Assembly (NCBI GenBank): GCA_964414595.1
Contig: CAYPXJ010000002.1
Coordinates: 28,257-92,256 of the forward strand
Origin: CAYPXJ01 sp964414595
GTDB lineage: Bacteria; Pseudomonadota; Alphaproteobacteria; Rickettsiales; CAIJLX01
Reading direction: 5' to 3'
DNA: 64,000 nucleotides
Shown: piece after piece, positions 18,764-25,036 of the stretch
Layout: every line of letters begins with the position of its first letter
How positions within the stretch are numbered: position 1 is the stretch's first letter
Notes under the pieces: model-generated
The model's database searches: none
What the model was told of the DNA's origin: nothing
Seen by the model: the letters and a program-made list of their open reading frames with translations, nothing else
Made by a program: the position numbers and the translations under genes

Positions 18764-19091
18764 GCTTACAGAAGACATTGTTGAAAAGGCCAGAAAATTG
18801 GGTGCTGGCGAAGCTAAAGAGTGCCCAATATGTGAAGAAGTAAAACCCCTCTCTGAATTCAAAGATAGCCGTTTAAAGAGCGGCATAGGCAGAAACTGTA
18901 AATCGTGTAAAACAGGCGGGCATAAAACGACCCGTAGCAATCACTACATGACACCTGAATTAGCTGAACTCCAGTCACCTAATTGCCCTTTATGTAATAA
19001 GAAAATGAAAATTAGGTTCCGCAGACGCGACGGTAATCCCTTCTGGGGTTGTCCTGGTTTCCCTTACTGCAAGGGTACGAAAGAAATATAA
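18741..19091 (+). CDS. Zinc-ribbon tail, probably the frame-shifted C-terminus of the helicase
   Basis: The frame is open from 18741 with no ATG; the only possible initiators are TTG (18798) or non-standard codons. Before that TTG it already reads like protein ('LTEDIVEKARKLGAGEAKECPIC'; shown in two pieces: LTEDIVEKARKL, GAGEAKECPICEEVKPLSEF). It carries two zinc-ribbon units: CPIC...CKSC, then CPLC with 'FWGCPGFPYCKGTKEI', which resembles topoisomerase I C-terminal zinc fingers. The lack of a start, the coding-like N-terminus and the A10 run at the boundary suggest that it is made only as a fusion to the helicase. A sequencing or real frameshift mutation is the alternative. Confidence 0.7.
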   Translation, partial: KKNSITLELTEDIVEKARKLGAGEAKECPICEEVKPLSEFKDSRLKSGIGRNCKSCKTGGHKTTRSNHYMTPELAELQSPNCPLCNKKMKIRFRRRDGNPFWGCPGFPYCKGTKEI

Positions 19092-20159
19092 TTACGCGCA
19101 AACTTTTGCCAGTGCTTTTACGGCACGCTGGAAGTGATCGCCTTTATCAGTCTTTGATAGACTAATACGCTCATTAAGTCCGGTTTTGCTGGATAATTCT
19201 ATATATCCATATTCCGCTATTGGAATTTCAGGATTATCACTAAATCTCCGATCGGGTCCGCCACCTTTATTCACGTATTTCCATGTTCTACCAACTATAT
19301 TTGCATCACTAGGCACGCCGTCTTGCTCAATAAAATTGCTTGAGTAAATATTAAAATCCAAATCTCTGTAAGAAACTGCTCCAACAGCGTTATTTTCAAA
19401 GACCAATAGTCTGTCAGGAAAGAAAAAAAGTGTTTGTCTTCCCGCGCCAATCGCAGGGGTAAGAATATTTGTTTTGACGAAAGGTGCTTGTCTCTTAGCT
19501 ATAAAGGTAGTTTTACGTTCTATTAAATTATCGGCACCCGCATGATATTTTTTATCATACACTCTGCCCTGCGCCTCGATATGCCAAACCTTCTTACAGG
19601 ATGCCATTTCATCGATGGCATGGTGAAGCGCCTCATATAAGGGCTCTATATCGCCCTCTAATTCGTAGAATAACACCACCGTTTTCCGCATCTGATCGTA
19701 ATAATATGCTGCTAACGTCACTATAGCAGTCACAATAATTCCAATTAAATGCCAGGCAGACAACCAAGTGAGTACAAGTCCGACGGTAAGAGCTACAGGC
19801 CATATCCTCCATTTTTTACGTTTTGCATTCAACTCATTAAGTAATTCTGATGAGTCTGAATCCGTCATAGCAAAAACGGTTGTGCTTTCAATTTCTTCTA
19901 AAGGCGCATGTGTAGCATTGTCAGCTTCCTGAGATTTATACGGCAGCGGCTCAGATTTTGAATGTCTTGTTTTGTTGTCGGCAATCGGGGATAAGGTTTT
20001 TCGATAGTAAATCCCACCTCTGCCCATATGAACATAATTGCCACGAGGCCCCATACCAACCCGGAACCCCTTAATGCCTGCAGATACGCCGACCCCTGAC
20101 TTTGAAAGATTAAACCTTAGAGGGCCTACAGTAATGCTTTTTCTTAAATAAAACCCCAT
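19092..20159 (-). CDS. DUF4236 membrane protein
   Basis: 355 residues. The N-terminus 'MGFYLRKSITVGPLRFNLSKSGVGVSAGIKG' is the DUF4236 signature (parts: YLRKSITVGPLRFNLSKSG, GVSAGIKG, GPRGNYVHMGRGG). One or two membrane helices lie near 120-165 ('WPVALTVGLVLTWLSAWHL'). The C-terminal 190 residues form a soluble domain without recognisable catalytic residues. The molecular role of DUF4236 is not known. The gene is convergent, stop to stop, with the zinc-ribbon frame. Confidence 0.8.
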   Translation of the reverse strand: MGFYLRKSITVGPLRFNLSKSGVGVSAGIKGFRVGMGPRGNYVHMGRGGIYYRKTLSPIADNKTRHSKSEPLPYKSQEADNATHAPLEEIESTTVFAMTDSDSSELLNELNAKRKKWRIWPVALTVGLVLTWLSAWHLIGIIVTAIVTLAAYYYDQMRKTVVLFYELEGDIEPLYEALHHAIDEMASCKKVWHIEAQGRVYDKKYHAGADNLIERKTTFIAKRQAPFVKTNILTPAIGAGRQTLFFFPDRLLVFENNAVGAVSYRDLDFNIYSSNFIEQDGVPSDANIVGRTWKYVNKGGGPDRRFSDNPEIPIAEYGYIELSSKTGLNERISLSKTDKGDHFQRAVKALAKVCA

Positions 20160-20180
20160 ATAAGAAGTGAAATTAAATTC

Positions 20181-20324
20181 TTATTTTTTCTTAGGTGGCG
20201 GCGGTTTTATATCTGATGTAGGCGTTACCTTGCCAGACTGTGGCATAGGTTTCTGAGTGGTGCTAGTTAATGTGGCATACCCTTTATGCTGGAAAGCAGG
20301 AGCAAGAGAATCTTTTTCTGACAT
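20181..20324 (-). CDS. Small Pro/Lys-tailed protein, unknown
   Basis: 47 residues, start ATG at 20324 directly after the TAA of the preceding gene (TAAATG). It reads 'MSEKDSLAPAFQHKGYATL...' and ends '...GKVTPTSDIKPPPPKKK'. The tail echoes that of the gene before it ('GLVTPSSALKPPAPTQKSK'), so the two may share a C-terminal targeting or interaction motif. No family was recognised. The tight junction and shared tail argue that it is translated. Confidence 0.55.
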   Translation of the reverse strand: MSEKDSLAPAFQHKGYATLTSTTQKPMPQSGKVTPTSDIKPPPPKKK

Positions 20325-20861
20325 TTATTTACTTTTCTGCGTAGGCGCGGGAGGTTTTAGTGCGCTACTGGGTGTGACCAATCCTTTTATGGTATCTTGC
20401 TTGCTTGAAGCAGCTGGCGGCGGCGCTTTCGTTTCTTCTTGTCGAGAATTTGAGTTATTCATACTTACCGAGAAAGTTAGAGTAGCATAAGTCAAAAAGA
20501 CAATAATACCAAAACAGATTAGAAACAAGCTTACACAGTTGAACACCGTCGTGCAGCTATTCCAACGCATTGTTTGTTTATACATTTCGTTCGTTCTCTT
20601 TGTGGGCTTAGTATTCCTATAATTATACGCTAAATGATTATGTCTCTCAGAAGTCCCATGTGAAAGTAGTACAGAAACAATAGCCAAACCAAAACACCAC
20701 CACGATGCGACTAAAAGTTCATAATAAGCAGCTACAGATATTCCAATAATGTTAACAAAATAAACTGAAAAGCCTAATGCAGTAGTAGAAAGTACCAGAA
20801 GCTCTTTATCTAGTGTTTTCCTAGATTCATCAAGATTTTGATAAAATTTATCTTTACCCAT
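20325..20861 (-). CDS. Small membrane protein, unknown (SLATT-like topology)
   Basis: 178 residues with a charged N-terminal helix ('FYQNLDESRKTLDKELLVLSTTALGFS'; shown in parts), then hydrophobic segments near 28-50, 55-75 and 115-140, and a hydrophilic Pro-rich tail. Helix pairs after a charged start recall SLATT-type membrane proteins of conflict systems, but no motif is decisive. It lies in the defence-like block and is followed without a gap by a 47-residue protein that shares its tail motif. Confidence 0.6.
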   Translation of the reverse strand: MGKDKFYQNLDESRKTLDKELLVLSTTALGFSVYFVNIIGISVAAYYELLVASWWCFGLAIVSVLLSHGTSERHNHLAYNYRNTKPTKRTNEMYKQTMRWNSCTTVFNCVSLFLICFGIIVFLTYATLTFSVSMNNSNSRQEETKAPPPAASSKQDTIKGLVTPSSALKPPAPTQKSK

Positions 20862-20924
20862 TTTCTGCTTTGCTATCTATTCCGGGTATCCTCTAGCCTT
20901 CTTTATACAAAATTCTGCAATTAA

Positions 20925-21314
20925 CTACAATGTCTCCTGATACTTCTCCGTCAGGCTGTCTGCTATTGCGCGGACAATACCGCATACCCGGTTTCGCACG
21001 GCGCGTGAACGGATACGGTGGAAATGCGCAATCAACATATCGACACCGTGCGGGTTCCATAATTTTTCCTTAGCCAGGCGGGTTTCTTCTAGCACATCTT
21101 CGCATAGCTCATCCACGGAACATTTATAGAAAGCCGCAAGCTCAATCAGTCGTGCGGCGGTGATATTATTTGCCCCGCTTTCGTATTTTTGCAGCTGCTG
21201 GAAGCTGATTTGAAGATGTCCAGCGACGGTTTTCTGTGAAAGACCTGCCAGCATTCGCCGGTGGCGAACGTTTTTACCGATACGTGCATTGAGGGCAGAG
21301 AGGCGATCTTTCAT
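20925..21314 (-). CDS. XRE-family repressor, alphaproteobacterial type
   Basis: 129 residues. HTH at about 12-65: 'IGKNVRHRRMLAGLSQKTVAGHLQISFQQLQKYESG' (parts), with the SFQQ-QKYE pattern of alphaproteobacterial regulators. A helical C-terminal part may mediate dimerisation. It is divergent from the second XRE gene; the spacer holds a TATCGT-N5-ACGATA inverted repeat. It probably represses itself and the SIR2 operon. Confidence 0.85.
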   Translation of the reverse strand: MKDRLSALNARIGKNVRHRRMLAGLSQKTVAGHLQISFQQLQKYESGANNITAARLIELAAFYKCSVDELCEDVLEETRLAKEKLWNPHGVDMLIAHFHRIRSRAVRNRVCGIVRAIADSLTEKYQETL

Positions 21315-21352
21315 ATACCGAATAGAACAATCGTATCTTTATATAGATTTCA

Positions 21353-21369
21353 TATCGTGCAATACGATA
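21353..21369. promoter_or_regulatory. Operator-like inverted repeat between divergent XRE genes
   Basis: TATCGT-GCAAT-ACGATA is a perfect 6-bp inverted repeat. A further half site, ATCGTAT, lies at 21330-21336. The location between two divergent HTH genes fits a repressor binding site. Confidence 0.6.
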
Positions 21370-21447
21370 CCATATATCGCTACGGGAGTTAAGAAAATTC
21401 ATTACCTGATAATTTTGGGACGATCCAATCCCAATGAAGGTAATGGT

Positions 21448-21714
21448 ATGAAAAAGAAAAAAGCGAGCGAAGCAACAAATCTTTGCGGCAAACGCATCAA
21501 GATTGCACGAATTTCTAAAGATATGAAACAAATCGACGTAGCGTCTGCGATGAATGTGGAATACGGCATCGACATTACGCAGAATGGAATCTCTTATATT
21601 GAACGCAACCGCCGCTTTGTTAAAGATTACGAGCTGGTAGCGCTGGCGAAAATACTTGGGGTTAGTCCCCTCTGGCTGTTATTCGGCGATAAAATTCCGG
21701 CGGAATATAAATGA
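21448..21714 (+). CDS. XRE-family regulator, first gene of the SIR2 operon
   Basis: 88 residues. The frame is open further upstream, but the ATG at 21448 has AAGG seven bases before it and begins right at the domain ('MKKKKASEATNLCGKRIKIARISK'). The HTH spans about 12-70: 'QIDVASAMNVEYGIDITQNGISYIERNRR'. It overlaps the next gene by ATGA, so regulator, nuclease-like protein and SIR2 protein are co-translated. Its likely job is control of the operon. Confidence 0.85.
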   Translation: MKKKKASEATNLCGKRIKIARISKDMKQIDVASAMNVEYGIDITQNGISYIERNRRFVKDYELVALAKILGVSPLWLLFGDKIPAEYK

Positions 21715-22229
21715 GAACAAGAATGAACTACTCTGATACTTCTACTTTGGAGCTTCTGAAAAGCTATGACGCAATACTCGAAGAATTGCGCAAAAGGAAA
21801 GTTGTACGCAATTCAAATCCGCCAGCAGGAGGGTATGCAGAACACTTGGCCGCCAAGGCACTCCAACTCACTCTCGAAAACAATTCTAACGCAGGGTATG
21901 ACGCAACCGACAAGAATAATTTTCGTTACGAAATAAAGGGTCGCCGTATAACTCAGCACAACCCGTCAAGGCAATTAAGTGCAATAAGAAACATTAAAAA
22001 CGCTCACTTTGATTTTTTAATCGGCATTTTATTTGCGGCGGATTTTGCTGTTTTAAAGGCCGCGCAGATCCCGCACGCTGTGGTAGCCGAGAAATGTAGA
22101 TTCTCAGGCCACACGAACTCCTCTATCTTTATTTTGAACGATTCAATCTGGCAATGTGATGGGGTAAAAGATTTAACAACCACGCTTCAGGAAGCGCAAT
22201 TACTCAACGATAAAATTCTAGCAAAGTAA
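21711..22229 (+). CDS. DUF6998-like, possible PD-(D/E)xK nuclease
   Basis: 172 residues. 'GYAEHLAAKALQL' near 41 and 'GYDATDKNNFRYEIKGRR' near 62-79 give an Asp...Glu-x-Lys arrangement, followed by 'SRQLSAIRNIKNAHFDFLIGILF'. This pattern matches a restriction-nuclease-like family I know as DUF6998; that assignment is from memory. ATG at 21711 overlaps the XRE stop; an alternative ATG is at 21723. It ends directly before the SIR2 gene (TAAATG). Confidence 0.65.
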   Translation: MRTRMNYSDTSTLELLKSYDAILEELRKRKVVRNSNPPAGGYAEHLAAKALQLTLENNSNAGYDATDKNNFRYEIKGRRITQHNPSRQLSAIRNIKNAHFDFLIGILFAADFAVLKAAQIPHAVVAEKCRFSGHTNSSIFILNDSIWQCDGVKDLTTTLQEAQLLNDKILAK

Positions 22230-23312
22230 ATGGGTGGAACACTGAAGCTTTACGGAATCAATAGGATATTTATCTTAGGTGCCGGTTTCTCCGCCCCTCT
22301 AGGCATGCCTTTAACAAGTGAGCTATTAGGATTAGTTTATAAAATAGCTGTAAAAAGTCCTTGGTACGATGAACACAGTAAATCTGTTCCTCATGGAATG
22401 GGTGCTTGGCTGGTTGAAGAGCTTGAGTGGTATTTTCCATTGGAAGACTTCTCTCATCAAAAACTCCAAAAGGGAAATTTTCCTGAGAATGTAGATGTTG
22501 AAAAATTTTTATCCTACGCATATGCAACATCCGCTTTTGGGGAGCAGTGGGATGAACAAGGTGATAAGTTCACGTGCTTCCTCAGAAAATTTATGGGCGA
22601 GGCAATATATAATAGACAAGTAGAGTGCTTCCAAAACGGAATACCGCCTGTTTACCAGAGTTTTATAAATAGTCTGCAAGGTTCTCTGATAATGACTTTC
22701 AATTGGGATACAGTTGTTGAGAATCTTCTGAATCAAGATCAGAAGCAATACTCATACGACTTTCCAGCCACGTATAAAACGCAACTTATTCCAATTATCA
22801 AACTGCATGGATCGATAGATTGGTTTTCCAATTTGCAATACAAGAAGCAAGATTGGATGAAATTTGTTCCGGTTTACCGGCCGACCACCGGCATTGAAGA
22901 TGGAGAAATCAAATATGGCGATCCCGTTTTGTTTAAGGCTCAAGGAAATCTTCTAGATTATTATAAAGCCTATATGAGCCCTCGGTTAATAGCGCCCGGT
23001 TATGACAAACTCAGCCAAGTCACTGCGTTAGGAGATTATTGGAAATACCCTTGGATGTTATTGCAGGATAATCTTGAGGTAATCGTTATTGGCTTCAGTA
23101 TGCGCCCGGACGATTATCACAGTCGTGCTTTTATTTATCCTCAGTTGGTAGATGGTTCAAGAAATAAGCGCTTAAAGGTAAAGGTTATTGATCATGCTAC
23201 TGATGACAGAAAAAGAGAAGAGGTTCGGGCAAGGTTTGAAGGTGTTGATAATATTGAATTTTGGTTTGACGGCTTCAATGAGGGGGCAATCAATTTCATA
23301 AATTCAAAATAA
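22230..23312 (+). CDS. SIR2-like protein (predicted NADase defence effector)
   Basis: 360 residues. Sirtuin-fold landmarks in order: 'FILGAGFSAPLGMP' (NAD loop, residues 14-27), 'TFNWDTVVENLL' (about 155-166), 'IKLHGSIDWFS' with the catalytic His (about 189-199), and 'VIGFSMRPDDYHSRAF' (about 287-302). SIR2 domains in defence operons usually hydrolyse NAD+ to stop infected cells. No extra domain is fused, so sensing may reside in the nuclease-like partner. It is the last gene of the operon, 76 bp before trbB. Confidence 0.85.
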   Translation: MGGTLKLYGINRIFILGAGFSAPLGMPLTSELLGLVYKIAVKSPWYDEHSKSVPHGMGAWLVEELEWYFPLEDFSHQKLQKGNFPENVDVEKFLSYAYATSAFGEQWDEQGDKFTCFLRKFMGEAIYNRQVECFQNGIPPVYQSFINSLQGSLIMTFNWDTVVENLLNQDQKQYSYDFPATYKTQLIPIIKLHGSIDWFSNLQYKKQDWMKFVPVYRPTTGIEDGEIKYGDPVLFKAQGNLLDYYKAYMSPRLIAPGYDKLSQVTALGDYWKYPWMLLQDNLEVIVIGFSMRPDDYHSRAFIYPQLVDGSRNKRLKVKVIDHATDDRKREEVRARFEGVDNIEFWFDGFNEGAINFINSK

Positions 23313-23388
23313 TTTAAGTTGCATATATTTTATATCGCTCTATTTATGGTTGAGAGTATTTTTTACCTTTTGCCTATGTAGAATGCTT

Positions 23389-24363
23389 ATGTATGCACAG
23401 CTTGAGTTAGAGCCAGATATTTCTACTCATAAGCACCGGCTTCTTGAAAAACTCCGGCGCGACTTAGGCAACCCGCTACTTAACGCCCTCTCCGATCCCC
23501 ACACCATCGAAATCATGCTGAACGCCGACGGCACACTCTGGCAGGAGTGTTTAGGCAAACGGATGCGCATGATTGGAAAAATGCAGGCAAGCCGGGCCGA
23601 AGCGGTGATGCGCACCATCGCCACGTATCTTGATTCCACCATCACGCGGCAGAAACCGATGCTGGAGGGCGAACTTCCGCTCGACGGCTCGCGTTTCGCC
23701 GGGCAGATTCCGCCGATTGTTCATGCGCCGACTTTCGCCATACGCAAGCGGGCCAGCGCGATTTTCTTGCTCGGTAAATACGTGGCGGAAAAAATCATCA
23801 CGGCGCAGCAGAAGGAAATCATTGTCCAGACCGTCCGTGATCACCGGAATATCCTCGTTATCGGCGGCACCGGCTCAGGCAAAACGACCCTGACCAACGC
23901 CATTATTCAGCAGATGGTCGAGGATAACGAGGACGAACGCATCTTTATCATTGAGGATACCGGTGAAATCCAGTGTTCGGCAAAGAATCTCGTGCAATAT
24001 CACACGACGCTCGACATCAACATGCTGCAACTATTGCGGACGACGCTGCGTATGCGCCCCGACCGTATTCTGGTCGGCGAAGTGCGCGGGCCGGAAGCAC
24101 TCGACCTGTTGATGGCGTGGAATACCGGACATGAAGGCGGCGTGGCGACTCTCCACGCCAATAACGCCAGGGCGGGACTTGATCGCCTGGCGATGCTCAT
24201 CAGCATGAACCGCGATGCGCCCTCACCTATTGAGCCGCTGATCGGCGATGTGGTGCATCTCATCATCCATATCGCCAAAACGCCGGAAGGCGGGCGCAAA
24301 GTGCAGGAAATTCTCGAAGTCTCAGGTTACGCGAACGGAAAATACAAAACACGAAAACTTTAA
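23389..24363 (+). CDS. trbB: TrbB, VirB11-type secretion ATPase
   Basis: About 324 residues. The open frame begins earlier at a TTG (23350); ATG codons at 23383 or 23389 are more likely, none with a clear ribosome-binding site. Walker A 'GGTGSGKTTL' lies near residue 160, then 'IIEDTGEIQ', the Asp box 'LRTTLRMRPDRILVGEVRG' and the His box 'GHEGGVATLHANNARAGLDRL'. It forms the hexameric cytoplasmic ATPase that powers pilus assembly and substrate transfer. It heads the trbB-trbM operon, in the same order as on RP4. GC content rises sharply from here. Confidence 0.95.
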   Translation: MYAQLELEPDISTHKHRLLEKLRRDLGNPLLNALSDPHTIEIMLNADGTLWQECLGKRMRMIGKMQASRAEAVMRTIATYLDSTITRQKPMLEGELPLDGSRFAGQIPPIVHAPTFAIRKRASAIFLLGKYVAEKIITAQQKEIIVQTVRDHRNILVIGGTGSGKTTLTNAIIQQMVEDNEDERIFIIEDTGEIQCSAKNLVQYHTTLDINMLQLLRTTLRMRPDRILVGEVRGPEALDLLMAWNTGHEGGVATLHANNARAGLDRLAMLISMNRDAPSPIEPLIGDVVHLIIHIAKTPEGGRKVQEILEVSGYANGKYKTRKL

Positions 24364-24377
24364 CAAGGGAGCGTCTT

Positions 24378-24725
24378 ATGCCGTATCGTCTTTTACTTCT
24401 GCTCGGATTATTTACCATCATCATCTTCGCGGGAAGCGACGCTATCGCGGGAACGGCGACGGGCGGCTCACTCCCTTATGAAAGCTGGCTTACCGGCTTA
24501 CGGAACAGCGTCACCGGCCCTGTCGCGTTCACGCTCTCCATCGTCGGGATCATCGTGGCCGGTGGCGTTCTGATTTTCGGCGGCGATTTAAACGGCTTCT
24601 TCCGCACGCTGATTTTCATTGTGCTGGTGATGGCGCTTCTGGTTGGCGCGCAGAACATGATGAGCACGTTCTTCGGCAGCGCCGCCGTTATCTCTTCGGT
24701 TAGCGAACCTGTACGCATCGGCTGA
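24378..24725 (+). CDS. trbC: TrbC, VirB2-type pilin
   Basis: 115 residues. A signal peptide ends near 'AIAG' (residues 22-25), followed by two hydrophobic helices ('GPVAFTLSIVGIIVAGGVLIFGG' and 'LIFIVLVMALLVGAQNMM') joined by a short 'DLNGFFRT' loop, the layout of a conjugative pilin. In RP4 the mature protein is cyclised by TraF, encoded here at 33498. The stop overlaps trbD (TGATG). Confidence 0.9.
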   Translation: MPYRLLLLLGLFTIIIFAGSDAIAGTATGGSLPYESWLTGLRNSVTGPVAFTLSIVGIIVAGGVLIFGGDLNGFFRTLIFIVLVMALLVGAQNMMSTFFGSAAVISSVSEPVRIG

Positions 24726-25036
24726 TGTCGCTGCGCACGATACCGATTCGCCGCGCCGGAAACCGCCCCAATCTTTTCATGGGCGGCGACCGGGAAATGG
24801 TGATGTTCTCCGGCTTGCTGGCAGGCGCGCTGATATTTTCCGCGCAGGAATGGAAGGCGTCCCTTTTTGGGACAATCCTCTGGTTCACCTCTCTTTACCT
24901 GCTGCGGCTGATGGCGAAATCCGATCCGCAGATGCGCGCGGTCTATATACGTCACCGGCGTTATAAAACCTACTACCCGCCGCGCGCGACGCCGTTCCGG
25001 GAAAACTCCAACGCGCAAGGGAGCCGTTACAAATGA
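24725..25036 (+). CDS. trbD: TrbD, VirB3-like inner-membrane protein
   Basis: 103 residues. 'LRTIPIRRAGNRPNLFMGGDREMVMFSGLLAGALIF' at the N-terminus with the Pro-x-x-Arg and GGDRE signature of VirB3/TrbD proteins (parts shown), then a second hydrophobic stretch near 45-65. It anchors the VirB4 ATPase at the inner membrane. Overlaps trbC (TGATG) and trbE (ATGA). Confidence 0.9.
   Translation: MSLRTIPIRRAGNRPNLFMGGDREMVMFSGLLAGALIFSAQEWKASLFGTILWFTSLYLLRLMAKSDPQMRAVYIRHRRYKTYYPPRATPFRENSNAQGSRYK

Noticed and set aside
21289..21447. N-terminal extension of the SIR2-operon XRE protein
   Set aside because: Would run through the operator and the divergent gene's start; the ATG at 21448 has a ribosome-binding site and begins the domain.
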